Positions 52,146 to 61,814 are shown, numbered from the stretch's first letter. The stretch: DNA of 64,000 nt from Dongia_B soli (GCF_034044715.1 NZ_JAXCLW010000005.1:186001-250000); one strand, 5' to 3'. Notes: generated by a model from the sequence alone, not told the origin. Program-made: numbers and translations.

Positions 52146-52500
52146 ACCTTGTTTGTTGCCGGCGCCGTGCGCCGTGCGACGCCATCGATATCGGTGTTGC
52201 GATGGCGGAGGTCGGGTGAGGTGGTCTGCCAGAGAAGCCATGCCGCCGACCGAAGCAATACCCCAACCCTGCCGGCGACGCAGGGCTGGCTCGGCGAATT
52301 TGGGGCTTTCCGGGAGGGTGGGGCTCGGCTAGGTAAGGGCCAGGCAAAGAGAGACTAGTTCGGCCAGGCCCTGCTGCCGCGCCCGGAGAAGGCATATTGT
52401 CTTCCGGTCGCGCGCAGAGCGTCAGGAAGACGATCAGGAGTATCTTGGCCGATTCTTCCTGAAATCGATTTCATTTCTTCTGCGTGACCCGGCGGCCGGC

Positions 52501-53391
52501 ATGACATCCTCGAAAGCGTTCAATCTCGGCATCGGACTGTATCTGGCCGGCGTGTTCTTCTTCGCCGCCAATGACGCGCTCGGCAAATGGCTGATCGCCG
52601 ATTACGGCGTCGGGCAGTTGATGCTGCTGCGCTCGGTCGGCGCAGTGCCGATCCTGCTGCTGGTGGCGGGGCTGACGCGGACCAAGCTCACCCTGAAAGG
52701 CCAGTGGGGGCTGCATGTTTTTCGCATCCTCTGCCAGGCGGGGGATTCCTTCTGCTTCTATTATTCGACGCGCAGCATGCCGCTGGCCGATGTAATGACC
52801 TATTACATGGCGGCGCCTTTGATCATCACCGCGCTGTCGCCCTTTTTGCTGGGCGAGAAGGTGCGGCTGTTCCGCTGGACGGCGGTGATCGTCGGTTTCA
52901 TCGGCGTCGTCATCGCTTTGCAGCCGACGGGCGAGGCCTTCTCGCCGGTCGCTTTCATCGCCTTGGCCGGGGCGGCGATGTTCGGCCTTGCCGTCGTCGT
53001 CACCAAGCAATTGAGCGATGTGCATTGGCTGCCGCTGGTGAGCTGGCAGTTCATCGGCGCCGGGCTGATCGGTGCCGCGACCGTGCCCTTCGCCTGGGTC
53101 GCGCCGAGCCTGCTCGATCTTGGCCTGATGTTCCTGGTGGGGATCGTCGCCGCCATGTGTTTCGTGCTGATCACCAAGGCCCTGGCGCTCGCACCTGCCT
53201 CGCTGCTGGCGCCGTTCCAATATTCGGCGATCTTCTGGGCGGCGCTGATGGGCTGGCTGGTCTGGGGCGACAAGATGACGCCGCCGGTCCTGATCGGCAA
53301 TATCATCATCATCGCCAGCGGCCTGGTCATCTTCTACCGCGAGCGGCGGTTGCAGGTTGCCGTCACCGATGCGGTCGAACCGATTCCTTGA
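52501..53391 (+). CDS. EamA/DMT-family membrane transporter
   Basis: This is a 296-residue protein with ten hydrophobic segments in two five-helix halves (EamA fold). It starts F-N-L-G-I-G-L-Y-L-A-G-V-F-F-F-A-A-N-D-A and contains M-L-L-R-S-V-G early and A-P-F-Q-Y-S-A-I-F-W-A-A-L-M-G-W late, both typical. Members export metabolites or amino acids from the inner membrane; the substrate is unknown. The ribosome site is weak. It is convergent with the pyruvate oxidase gene, only 8 bp between the two stops. Confidence 0.88.
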   Translation: MTSSKAFNLGIGLYLAGVFFFAANDALGKWLIADYGVGQLMLLRSVGAVPILLLVAGLTRTKLTLKGQWGLHVFRILCQAGDSFCFYYSTRSMPLADVMTYYMAAPLIITALSPFLLGEKVRLFRWTAVIVGFIGVVIALQPTGEAFSPVAFIALAGAAMFGLAVVVTKQLSDVHWLPLVSWQFIGAGLIGAATVPFAWVAPSLLDLGLMFLVGIVAAMCFVLITKALALAPASLLAPFQYSAIFWAALMGWLVWGDKMTPPVLIGNIIIIASGLVIFYRERRLQVAVTDAVEPIP

Positions 53392-53399
53392 GATAGCGG

Positions 53400-55187
53400 C
53401 TATCGCCAGAGATTGGTGCGGGCGAGGTCGATGATCTCGTCGCCGCGGCCGCTCATCACCGCCTTGAGCATATAGAGGGTGAAGCCCTTGGCCATCTCCG
53501 CCGTCACGGTGGGCGGCATCGGCAATTCGGTGCGCGAGACCACGGCGTCGATCAGGACCGGCCCGTCATGGGCGAAGGCGGCGGCGATGCCGTGATCGAC
53601 CTCGCCGGGATCTTCCAGGCGGATGCCGCGGATGCCGATCGCCTCGGCCATGGCGGCGAAATTGGGATTGGTGAGGCCGGTGCCGGTGGGCAGGAAGCCG
53701 GTCGATTTCTGCTCCACCTCGATAAAGCCGAGGGCGCCGTTATTGAAGACCACGACCTTCACCGGCAGGCCGAGCTGCGTCAGGGTCAGAAGATCGCCCA
53801 TCAGCATGGTGAAACCGCCATCGCCGGAGAGCGAGATCACCTGGCGCTTCGGATAGGCGGCCTGGGCGCCGATCGCCTGGGCCATGGCATTGGCCATGGA
53901 GCCGTGCCAGAAGGAACCGATCAGCCGCCGGTCGCCATTCATCTTCAGATAGCGCGCGGCCCAGACGGTGGGCAGGCCGACATCGCAGGTGAAGACGGCA
54001 TCGTCGGCGGCGCGGTCGCTGAGCGCCTTGGCGACTTGCTGCGGATGGATCGGCTTCGTGCCCGGCTTGCCGATGGCGAGGTCGTCCAGTTGATTGCGGG
54101 TGCGGTTGTAATGCGCCACAGCATTGTCGAGATGGCGGCGGTCCCGGCGCTCGTTCAGCAGCGGCAGCAAGGCGCGGATCGTGGCGCCGACATCGCCGAC
54201 CAGGCCGAGATCGAGCGGGGTGCGGCGGCCGAGCTGTCCGGCGCGCAGATCGATCTGCGCCACGCGCACCTCGCTGCCGCGGCCGGCCGATTTCGGATAG
54301 AACTGACGATAGGGAAAATCGGTGCCGAGCATCAGCAGGATGTCGCAATCGAGCATCGCATAATAGCCGGAAGAAAAGCCGATGAGGCCGGTCATGCCGA
54401 CATCATAGGGATTGTCCCATTCGACATGTTCCTTGCCCTTGAGCGCATGGACCATCGGCGCCTTCAGCTTCTCGCCCAGCGCCAGCAATTCGTCATGGGC
54501 GCCGGCGCAACCGGAGCCGCACAGCAAGGTGACACGAGCGTTTTCGCCATTGCCATTCTCGCCAGTGCCATTCTCGCCATTGCCGTTCAGCAGCGCGGCG
54601 AGCTTGCGCAAATCGGCCTCGGCCGGCACGGTCACCGGCACATGGGGCAGCAGGCCGGCCGGTTTCGGCGCCGGCGCTTCCGCCGCCTTCTGCAGCGCGA
54701 CATCACCGGGCAGCACCAGGACCGAGACGCCGCCTTTGCCGAGCGCCTCGCGGATGGCGATCTCCAGGCTGCGCGGCATCTGCGCCGGGCTGGAGATCAG
54801 CTCGCTGTAATGGCTGCATTCGCGGAACAGTTCCTGGGGATGGGTTTCCTGGAAATAGCCGGAGCCGATTTCCGGCGAGGGGATATGCGCGGCGATGGCG
54901 AGGACCGGCAGACGCGAGCGGTGGCAGTCGAAGAGGCCATTGATGAGATGGAGATTGCCCGGCCCGCAACTGCCGGCACAAACGGCGAGCCGGCCGCTGA
55001 GATGCGCCTCGGCCCCGGCGGCGAAGGCGGCCACTTCCTCGTGCCGCACATGCAGCCAGTCGATCTCGCCCTGGCGGCGCAAGGCGTCGGTCACGCCGTT
55101 GAGGCTGTCGCCGACCACGCCATAGATGCGCTTGACGCCGGCGGCGGCGAGGGTGGCGGCGAGTTGATCGGCGACGGTCTCTGGCAT
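53400..55187 (-). CDS. poxB: Pyruvate:quinone oxidoreductase (pyruvate oxidase)
   Basis: This is a 595-residue ThDP/FAD enzyme that decarboxylates pyruvate to acetate and passes electrons to quinone. It has the N-terminal ThDP pyrimidine domain (G-V-V-G-D-S-L-N-G-V, catalytic Glu in R-H-E-E-V-A-A-F) and a central FAD domain. The C-terminal ThDP/Mg motif is L-S-G-D-G-G-F-T-M-L followed by F-N-N-G-A-L-G-F-I. G-S-C-G-P-G-N-L-H-L-I-N-G is PoxB-like. The linker has an Asn/Gly/Glu expansion from a 15-bp DNA repeat. The last residues (A-R-T-N-L-W-R) match the usual membrane-binding tail region. It is one gene with its own promoter region. Confidence 0.88.
   Translation of the reverse strand: MPETVADQLAATLAAAGVKRIYGVVGDSLNGVTDALRRQGEIDWLHVRHEEVAAFAAGAEAHLSGRLAVCAGSCGPGNLHLINGLFDCHRSRLPVLAIAAHIPSPEIGSGYFQETHPQELFRECSHYSELISSPAQMPRSLEIAIREALGKGGVSVLVLPGDVALQKAAEAPAPKPAGLLPHVPVTVPAEADLRKLAALLNGNGENGTGENGNGENARVTLLCGSGCAGAHDELLALGEKLKAPMVHALKGKEHVEWDNPYDVGMTGLIGFSSGYYAMLDCDILLMLGTDFPYRQFYPKSAGRGSEVRVAQIDLRAGQLGRRTPLDLGLVGDVGATIRALLPLLNERRDRRHLDNAVAHYNRTRNQLDDLAIGKPGTKPIHPQQVAKALSDRAADDAVFTCDVGLPTVWAARYLKMNGDRRLIGSFWHGSMANAMAQAIGAQAAYPKRQVISLSGDGGFTMLMGDLLTLTQLGLPVKVVVFNNGALGFIEVEQKSTGFLPTGTGLTNPNFAAMAEAIGIRGIRLEDPGEVDHGIAAAFAHDGPVLIDAVVSRTELPMPPTVTAEMAKGFTLYMLKAVMSGRGDEIIDLARTNLWR
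54546..54588. repeat. 15-bp tandem repeat inside poxB
   Basis: Almost three units of GCCATTGCCATTCTC encode E-N-G-N-G / E-N-G-T-G between the ThDP and FAD domains. It is in frame and probably a flexible loop. Confidence 0.85.
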
Positions 55188-55353
55188 GGCGGGCTCCGGT
55201 TGCGAGGAGAACGGATATGCGGGCGAGATGCGTATGCGCGGGGTTGGCGCCGGCTACTATCGAGCCATCCCCTGCATACGGCAAGATGCAAATGGCGGGC
55301 GGCGGATCACAGATGCGCGCGGTAATCAGAAGGACAGGTTCGTGCCGTCGCCA

Positions 55354-55515
55354 CCATGGACCCTCGGATCAAGTCCGAGGGTGACAATAGAGAAGTGATT
55401 GCGCAGCCTGCGATGGCCGGTCATATCATGGCCGTTATCATATCGTGCCAGCCGGCATCGCCCCCACACCGACGACCCCCGCTTGTCACCCTCGGACTTG
55501 ATCCGTGGGTCCATG
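55354..55515. repeat. Palindromic repeat pair J
   Basis: Two palindromes in opposite orientation (about 55354-55386 and 55483-55515) flank a 95-bp spacer between the divergent poxB and MazG-like genes. Confidence 0.85.
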
Positions 55516-55557
55516 GAGGATACCAAGCTGGATAGACTGAGCAGCGAAGAAGGATCG

Positions 55558-56181
55558 ATGACGATGCGTGACGAGAGCAAGCGCGACAGCAATCTCGCCG
55601 AGCGCGACGACGCAGCATCCTTCCAGCAGCGCGTCAAGCCCTGGATGATGGCCTGCTTCGGCGCGGAGATCGCCGCCGATAGGACGGAACGCAATCACCG
55701 TTTCCTGGAGGAAGCGCTGGAACTGGTGCAGTCCTGCGGCGCGACACAAGAGGAGGCGCGTCACCTGGTCGATTACGTTTATGGCCGCCCGGCCGGCGAG
55801 AGGACGCAGGAAATCGGCGGCGTGATGGTGACGCTGGCCGCCCTCTGCCTCGCCCATGGGGAGGACATGCATGCGGCCGGCGAAGCCGAGCTTGCCCGCA
55901 TCTGGACCAAGGTCGATGAGATCCGCGACCGGCAATTGACCAAGCCGCGCCAGGCAAATGAAAGCCGGATAGAGAAAAACTGGCAGCCGACCCATCGCCA
56001 TTACAAAGGCGGCCTCTACCGCGTGCTGTTCGAGGCGATCCACACGGAAACCGAAGAACCGATGACCGTCTACCAGACACCGGATGGCCGGAACTGGGTT
56101 CGTCCCGCCGCGATGTTCAACGACACTTTGCCCGATGGCCGGCGGCGCTTTGCGCCGATTGCGGCCGATGCGGCCGACTGA
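55558..56181 (+). CDS. MazG-like dATP/dGTP pyrophosphohydrolase domain fused to DUF1653
   Basis: This is a 207-residue protein. Residues about 10-125 are an all-alpha NTP pyrophosphohydrolase-like domain (R-N-H-R-F-L-E-E-A-L-E-L-V-Q, A-R-H-L-V-D-Y-V-Y-G-R-P-A-G-E) with the acidic helix expected to bind Mg2+. Residues about 145-195 are a DUF1653 domain (H-Y-K-G-G-L-Y-R-V-L and Y-Q-T-P-D-G-R-N-W-V-R-P). It probably cleans or lowers the dNTP pool. GAAGGATCG precedes the ATG at 55558; upstream in-frame starts run through a palindrome. A YncE-like gene follows after 35 bp. Confidence 0.82.
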   Translation: MTMRDESKRDSNLAERDDAASFQQRVKPWMMACFGAEIAADRTERNHRFLEEALELVQSCGATQEEARHLVDYVYGRPAGERTQEIGGVMVTLAALCLAHGEDMHAAGEAELARIWTKVDEIRDRQLTKPRQANESRIEKNWQPTHRHYKGGLYRVLFEAIHTETEEPMTVYQTPDGRNWVRPAAMFNDTLPDGRRRFAPIAADAAD

Positions 56182-56216
56182 TCGAGGCGGCGGCAGTCTC
56201 ACGATGGAGGGCGATC

Positions 56217-57230
56217 ATGGCAGGCATCTCTTACCACCGGATATTCGCCGCCTTTGCTGTGGCGGCCGCGATCTGGCTCGTCTCGCCGGCAATGCAGGCG
56301 CAGGCCGAGACTTCGCCCTTGGTCCTGGAAACGCGGATTCCGCTGGCAGATGTGGCGGGGCGCATCGATCATCTGGCGGTCGATCTGCAGCAGGGCCGCT
56401 TGTTCGTGGCGGAGCTCGGCAACAATACCGTGGATGTGATCAGTCTCGCATCAGGCAAGGTCATCCATCGGATCGACGGGTTGAAGGAGCCGCAGGGGCT
56501 GGGTTTCATCCCGCAGCAGAATCTCCTGGTCATCGCCAATGGCGGCGACGGTTCGGTCTGGTTCGTGCGGACAACCGACTGGTCCCTGGCGGGAAAGATC
56601 GAGCTGGGCGATGACGCCGATAACGTGCGCATCGATGCAGCGACGGGCCGGGTGATTGTCGGCTATGGCGATGGCGCGCTTGCGGTGATCGATCCGCTGA
56701 GCTTGCGCCAAGTGGGCGATATCAAGCTGCCGGGTCATCCGGAGGGCTTCCGGCTGGATCCCGCGGCGCAGCGGGCATTCGTGAATATCCCCGATGCCCG
56801 GCGCATCGTTGCCGCTGATCTAAGGTCTTTTAAGGTGATCGCCACATGGAAGATGGCCGATTATGCCGAGCATTTTCCGATGGCGCTCGATCATCCCGGC
56901 GGCGAACTGGCGATCGTCTTCCGCCAGCCCGCGATGCTGGCTCTCCTGGATTCCCGCACCGGCGCGATCCGTGAAAAGATGACGACCTGCGGCGATGCCG
57001 ACGATGTTTTCTTTGATGACAAGCGCCAGCAGATCTATGTCAGCTGCGGCGCCGGCTCGGTCGACATCAAGCAGCATGGCGCGACAGGCTTGCGCGACCG
57101 GGCGATGGTGCCGACGGTGAAGGGGGCGCGGACCTCGCTCTTCGTGCCCGAGCTGGACCGACTATTCGTGGCGGCGCGCGCCGCGGAAAACGCGGGCGCT
57201 GCAATCCTCGTATTTCGGCCATTGCCTTAG
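56217..57230 (+). CDS. Exported YncE-like beta-propeller protein
   Basis: This is a 337-residue protein with a Sec signal peptide (A-A-I-W-L-V-S-P-A-M-Q-A-Q-A). The mature protein is made of repeated blades (D-H-L-A-V-D-L-Q-Q-G-R-L-F-V-A-E-L-G-N-N-T-V-D-V, G-N-P-like turns, V-Y-V-S-C-G-A-G). It is a periplasmic seven-blade propeller of the YncE/YVTN type that usually binds a ligand or partner rather than catalysing. GGAGGGCGATC precedes the ATG. It is probably co-transcribed with the gene upstream. Confidence 0.82.
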   Translation: MAGISYHRIFAAFAVAAAIWLVSPAMQAQAETSPLVLETRIPLADVAGRIDHLAVDLQQGRLFVAELGNNTVDVISLASGKVIHRIDGLKEPQGLGFIPQQNLLVIANGGDGSVWFVRTTDWSLAGKIELGDDADNVRIDAATGRVIVGYGDGALAVIDPLSLRQVGDIKLPGHPEGFRLDPAAQRAFVNIPDARRIVAADLRSFKVIATWKMADYAEHFPMALDHPGGELAIVFRQPAMLALLDSRTGAIREKMTTCGDADDVFFDDKRQQIYVSCGAGSVDIKQHGATGLRDRAMVPTVKGARTSLFVPELDRLFVAARAAENAGAAILVFRPLP

Positions 57231-57422
57231 CCGCGATCGAGACGTGCCGCGCTCGTTCCTCCCGCTGCCTCGTGACTTTTCCGACAGTTTCTTGACGAAG
57301 CCCCAAGTCCTGATGATTCGGGGCGCGAGAGAAGTGTTGACCGGCCGTGAAAAACCGATCATTTACGAGATCTTAGCATCTGGCCGCGATCATGAGGCGG
57401 CGAATTGTCCGAGCCATATCCG

Positions 57423-57938
57423 ATGTCCATTATCCGTGAAGTCGATTTCGATCGCGAGCGCATCCGGTCGCCCTATCTGCGCATGCTTTTTGATTATTGG
57501 GAAAAGCTGCGTGGAGAACGGTTGGCGCCGGATGCGGGGGAGATCGATCCTTTGGACATCCCGCGCAGTGCCTTGCCCTATATCATTCTCATCGATCTTG
57601 ACGAGAGGCCCCTGCGGCCGCGCTACCGCTTGGTCGGGACCCATGGCGTGCAGGCCGCCGGCTGGGACTATACCGGCAAATATGTCGACGAGCTGGAACT
57701 TACAAGCACGGTGATGCAGGACGTCATGACCGACTTCATCTATGCGCTCGAGATGAAGCCGATGTATGCCAATTACGACTGGCCGTTGCGCGGCAATCGC
57801 GGCATCGTCAATGTCGAGCTGGTGCAATTGCCGCTGCTGGAAAATGGCGTGGTCACCCGTTGCTTCTGCGGCGAACACGTCGCCCAGGACCTCGACCTCT
57901 TCTCCGACGACACGCTGCCGATCCCCAAGGCGGAGTAG
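57423..57938 (+). CDS. PAS_5-domain protein
   Basis: This is a 171-residue protein with the same layout as 45849: L-R-M-L-F-D-Y-W-E-K-L-R-G, L-P-Y-I-I-L-I-D-L, Y-R-L-V-G-T-H-G-V, G-K-Y-V-D-E-L, Y-A-N-Y-D-W-P-L. It is a third PAS_5 protein in this window. The start is uncertain: ATG 57423 has a weak ribosome site, while TTG 57405 has GAGGCGG just upstream. The ligand is unknown. Confidence 0.72.
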   Translation: MSIIREVDFDRERIRSPYLRMLFDYWEKLRGERLAPDAGEIDPLDIPRSALPYIILIDLDERPLRPRYRLVGTHGVQAAGWDYTGKYVDELELTSTVMQDVMTDFIYALEMKPMYANYDWPLRGNRGIVNVELVQLPLLENGVVTRCFCGEHVAQDLDLFSDDTLPIPKAE

Positions 57939-58004
57939 AGCGGGCGTTCGGCCGCTCAAGATGATTGCATCCAGGGGCGGAATCGAGGCGCTCGTCAGTC
58001 GCCA

Positions 58005-58203
58005 CGATGGACCCTCGGATCAAGTCCGAGGGTGACAAGCTTGTTTGTGAGACGCAACCTGCGACCGCATTGCAAGCGGTGGCAACCTCACTTGTCAGTG
58101 ATGTTGTGCGATGACTGCAACGCCACCCATTGCTATAGCCGCCTTCGCACAATAACAACCGTGCCCCCGCTTGTCACCCTCGGGCTTGACCCGAGGGTCC
58201 ATG
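58005..58203. repeat. Palindromic repeat pair K
   Basis: Inverted palindromes lie near 58006-58038 and 58171-58203. The spacer shares TCACTTGTCAGTGATGTTGT with array L at about 60739. There is no gene in 57939-58311. Confidence 0.85.
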
Positions 58204-58311
58204 AGTGATGTCGAGCGGTGTTGAGGGGTGCGACGATGACCGGCGATGACGTGGTGCGATGCTGGTCGGCCGATGCAGGCTTTGATCATCGCACCACGCA
58301 TCTTCGCACCG

Positions 58312-59133
58312 TCATTCCTTGATGAAGGCCAGCAGGTCGGCGTTGAAGCGGTCCTGATGCGTCTGCCCAAGGCCGTGGGGGGCGCCTTCGTAGATTTTCA
58401 GCGTGGCTTTGGGCACCAGTTTCGAGGACATCATCGCCGCGGCGCCGAGGGGGACGATCTGGTCGTCATCGCCATGCACGATCAGCGTCGGCACGTCGAT
58501 CTTCTTCAGGTCCTCGGTGAAATCGGTTTCCGAGAATTGCTTGATGCAATCGAGCTGGCCCTTGAGGCCGCCCATCATGCCCTGCAGCCAGAAGCTTTCG
58601 CGCAGACCTTCGGAGATCTTCGCGCCTTTGCGGTTATAGCCGTAGAAGGGCAGGGTCAGGTCCTTATAGAATTGCGCGCGGTCGTCGAAGGTGCCCTTGC
58701 GGATGCCGTCGAAGACGTCGATCGGCAGGCCGCCCGGATTCTTCTCGGTCTTCAGCATCAGCGGCGGCACCGCGCCGAGCAGCACCGCCTTGGCGACGCG
58801 CTTGGTGCCGTGCCGGCCGAGATAACGCGCGACTTCGCCACCGCCGGTAGAATGACCCACGATGATGATGTCGCGCAGGTCCAGTTTCTCGATCAGCTCG
58901 GCGAGGTCGTCGGCATATTGGTCCATGTGATTTCCGTCCCAGGTCTGGTCGGAACGGCCATGGCTGCGGCGATCATGGGCGATGACGCGGTAGCCGTGAT
59001 TGCCGAGGAACACCATCTGCCCATCCCAGGCATCGGCGCTGAGCGGCCAGCCATGGGAGAAGACCACCGGCTGGCCTTTGCCATGATCTTTGTAAAAAAT
59101 ATTTGTGCCGTCCTTGGTGGTGAAGTTGCTCAT
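58312..59133 (-). CDS. Alpha/beta-hydrolase, cofactor-free haloperoxidase/arylesterase type
   Basis: This is a 273-residue enzyme. The oxyanion region is F-S-H-G-W-P-L (25-31), the nucleophile Ser95 in V-G-H-S-T-G-G-G, the acid Asp224 in V-H-G-D-D-D-Q-I-V-P and the base His253 in G-A-P-H-G-L. This is the full triad of the chloroperoxidase-like subfamily. Such enzymes are esterases that can show perhydrolysis. It is cytoplasmic, a single gene, flanked by repeat pair K. Confidence 0.92.
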   Translation of the reverse strand: MSNFTTKDGTNIFYKDHGKGQPVVFSHGWPLSADAWDGQMVFLGNHGYRVIAHDRRSHGRSDQTWDGNHMDQYADDLAELIEKLDLRDIIIVGHSTGGGEVARYLGRHGTKRVAKAVLLGAVPPLMLKTEKNPGGLPIDVFDGIRKGTFDDRAQFYKDLTLPFYGYNRKGAKISEGLRESFWLQGMMGGLKGQLDCIKQFSETDFTEDLKKIDVPTLIVHGDDDQIVPLGAAAMMSSKLVPKATLKIYEGAPHGLGQTHQDRFNADLLAFIKE

Positions 59134-59285
59134 GATGTTCTCCTTCGTCTTATCAGCTGACTGCGCGACGATGATGCGAGCATCGGCGGCGCAAGGCTAG
59201 TCTCTTTCGATGGCAGGCGGCTTCGTGCGGGTTTTGACCGCTCAATTATGTCAGGGAATTTTGATATCGCTGGCCGCGCGATGTA

Positions 59286-60587
59286 TCACGCCGCTTGCGG
59301 CAGGGCGGTACGCCGCAAACGCAGGGAGAGCAGGGCGCAAGCGAGGCAGTAGGCCATGCAGCCAAGGGCAATGGCATCGGCGGTGACGGCGCGGTCGATC
59401 AGCTCACCGAAGAAGACGGGCGAGAGGGCGCTGGCGAAGACGCTGAGCGCCGAGACGGTGGCGCGGATCGATCCCAGCCGCTGCACGCCGAAGAGCTCCG
59501 CCCAGACGCTGGTGCCGATCGTGGTGTCGAAACCTGAGGTGACGCCGATGCCGATCATATAGATGAGGGCGGCGAGCGGTGTCCGCCAAAAGCTGAGCAC
59601 GATCAGCGCCGCCGCCATGGGCAGCAGATAGACCGGCACCAGGCGGATGGCGCCGAAACGATCGACCAAGTGGCCCGATTGAAATGTCGTCAGCGCCTGG
59701 GTGACGGCGAAAGCGACGAAGCAGAGGGCGAGCCAGTCGAGGCTCCAGCCTTTCGCGGCGGCGATCGTTGCCTGATGGAAGAAGAGGCCGGTGATGATGA
59801 AGGGCGAGGCCATGCAGGTCGGCAGGCACAGCAGGAAGCGACGATCGCTGATCAACAGGCCCGGTGCCGGGCGGTGGGCGCCTCGCGCGGTGCCCTGGGC
59901 GGTCGCTTGCACAGCGGTGAATGCGGCGTGGCGCGCGGCATGGCCCTTTAGGCACCATAGCAAGGCCGGGACCATCAGCAGGGCCACGATGAGGGCGATC
60001 AATTGCCAGCTCTGGCGCCAGCCGATCGCAGCGATCAGCGAGACGGCGCAGATCGGCAGCAGCGCCTCGCCGGCGGGAAAACCGAGCGATGCAAGACCGA
60101 TGGCGCGCCCCCGCGATTGGTCGAAATAGCGCGCCATGCTGGTCAGTGAAATATGCGAGAGCAGGCCCTGGCCGCTGATCCGCAGCAGATAGAAGGCGAC
60201 CGCGATCACTGCGGTGGAACCGGCCAGCGACATCAATCCGGTGCCGAGGATCATCAGCAGGCAAGCGAGCAGGGTATAGAGCCGCAGATCCCAGTGATCG
60301 ATCTTGCGGCCAAGCCATATCAACGACAAGGCGCTGCACAAGGTCGCGCCGGAATAAAGCAGGCCGAGCCGGCCGCTGCTGAGGCCAAGCTCGGCCTGCA
60401 GCGCGGGGTTGAACAGGGAGACGAAGAAGGTCTGGCCGAAACAGGAAGCAAAAGCAGCGGTTGCGCCGAAGGCCAAAAGCCGCGCATTGGCACGCACGAA
60501 GCCGAGATAACTCAACACGTCCCCCGTCTTTTTGTTGCTGGCGCGGTTCTTCCGCCGCGCGAAAGCGTCGGGGCAGTACTCTGCCAC
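59286..60587 (-). CDS. MFS transporter
   Basis: This is a 433-residue protein with about twelve hydrophobic segments in two halves. F-L-Y-S-G-A-T-L-C and an A-like motif (W-L-G-R-K-I-D-H-W-D) follow TM2, and G-H-L-V-D-R-F-G-A-I-R lies between halves, both typical of the major facilitator family. The substrate cannot be inferred. The track start is a GTG (60587) without a clear ribosome site; GTG 60518, just after GGGGG, is an alternative that still keeps all helices. Confidence 0.88.
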   Translation of the reverse strand: MAEYCPDAFARRKNRASNKKTGDVLSYLGFVRANARLLAFGATAAFASCFGQTFFVSLFNPALQAELGLSSGRLGLLYSGATLCSALSLIWLGRKIDHWDLRLYTLLACLLMILGTGLMSLAGSTAVIAVAFYLLRISGQGLLSHISLTSMARYFDQSRGRAIGLASLGFPAGEALLPICAVSLIAAIGWRQSWQLIALIVALLMVPALLWCLKGHAARHAAFTAVQATAQGTARGAHRPAPGLLISDRRFLLCLPTCMASPFIITGLFFHQATIAAAKGWSLDWLALCFVAFAVTQALTTFQSGHLVDRFGAIRLVPVYLLPMAAALIVLSFWRTPLAALIYMIGIGVTSGFDTTIGTSVWAELFGVQRLGSIRATVSALSVFASALSPVFFGELIDRAVTADAIALGCMAYCLACALLSLRLRRTALPQAA

Positions 60588-60647
60588 AGCGGCGTGGTGC
60601 TCGTCATTAGCGGTCTAGGCATCATGGCAGATCACGTGGCGTTCATC

Positions 60648-60857
60648 AGTCGCCACGCTGGACCCTCGGATCAAGTCCGAGGGTGACAAACTTATTTGTG
60701 AGACGCAACCAGCGACCGCATCGCAAGCGGTAGCAACCTCACTTGTCAGTGATGTTGTGCGATGACTGGCAACGCCGGCCCCATTGGTATAGCCGCCTTC
60801 GCACAATGACAACCGCGCCCCGCTTGGCATCCCCCAGCTTGACCCGAGGGTCCATGG
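60648..60857. repeat. Palindromic repeat pair L
   Basis: An intact palindrome lies near 60655-60688 and a degenerate inverted partner near 60823-60857. The spacer closely resembles pair K (58005-58203), so the whole module was copied. No gene is seen in 60588-61036. Confidence 0.82.
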
Positions 60858-61036
60858 TGGAAGTCGAGCGGAGGTGAGACAGATGACAACGCCGCGCAAT
60901 ACAGTCGACATGCATCAGCCGCGCTGATGAACCTTGCCGGCATTGGACTCGCCGATGTCTCGTGAAGTCCGAGGGTGACAAGCCTGTGCGAGGTCGACAT
61001 GATGCGGCAACGGTAATGTCCTGGGTGAGGAGAGCC

Positions 61037-61549
61037 ATGACGGAGAGTGGCAGGATGATCGGCTTTGCCTATGGCTCCAACATGCTGTCGCGGCGATTGC
61101 AGGCGCGGGTGCCGTCGGCGCGGATGATCGGCGTGGGGCGGCTTGCCGGGCATCTTCTGTGCTGGCACAAACGCGGCAGGGATCAATCCGGTAAATGTGA
61201 TGCTGCATATACCGGTATGCCGACAGATATCGTCTGGGGCGTGCTCTATTCGCTCGATATCGGCGAGAAGCCGATCCTCGACGCCTATGAGGGATTGCAT
61301 CAGGGGTATGATGAAAAGCAGGTGGAGATCCTGACGCCACAAGGCACGCTATCAGCGCAGGTCTATTATGCGACGGCGAGGGATCAGCGCCTGCTGCCTT
61401 ACGACTGGTACAAGGCTTTCGTCCTGGCCGGGGCGCAAGAACATCAATTACCGCCCAAATATATAGCATTTCTTGCGGCGACGGCTTGTATACCAGACGC
61501 CGATCAGGCGCGGGCGGCGGTCAATGCCGGTATCCTGGCAGGAAGTTGA
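61037..61549 (+). CDS. Gamma-glutamylcyclotransferase-family protein
   Basis: This is a 170-residue protein. The N-terminal F-A-Y-G-S-N-M-L (10-17) is the GGCT substrate loop. Glu85 in D-A-Y-E-G is at the catalytic acid position. W-G-V-L-Y-S-L-D and V-Y-Y-A-T complete the small beta-barrel fold. It probably releases 5-oxoproline from a gamma-glutamyl compound such as one from glutathione turnover. GAGGAGAGCC precedes the ATG at 61037. A glutathione-linked enzyme gene lies 265 bp downstream; that gap holds no clear gene. Confidence 0.88.
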   Translation: MTESGRMIGFAYGSNMLSRRLQARVPSARMIGVGRLAGHLLCWHKRGRDQSGKCDAAYTGMPTDIVWGVLYSLDIGEKPILDAYEGLHQGYDEKQVEILTPQGTLSAQVYYATARDQRLLPYDWYKAFVLAGAQEHQLPPKYIAFLAATACIPDADQARAAVNAGILAGS

Positions 61550-61814
61550 GGACCCCGCCGAATAGCGCGATATCTTTACGGGCGTCTTTTTTTGTCGCTA
61601 TCTTTATAGCGCTTGTTGTAGAGGCGGCGTCTACAGATCGCAGCAATAAATTTGTCAAGGTTACAGCCCTCGCACCTGTTCCGGTCTCCAATCCTTTGGC
61701 GCTGTTCCTCTCAGCGAACATCATGATCGTCATGACGGATGGCCGGCATCGGATGGCTTCAATCTTTGACAGCTGCATACCATAGTAGAGCGATATATCG
61801 GCTTAAGGAGTTTG

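Noticed and set aside
61521..61785. Short frames on both strands between GGCT and GST-like genes
   Set aside because: No ribosome site, no motif, and overlapping frames on both strands of equal quality.
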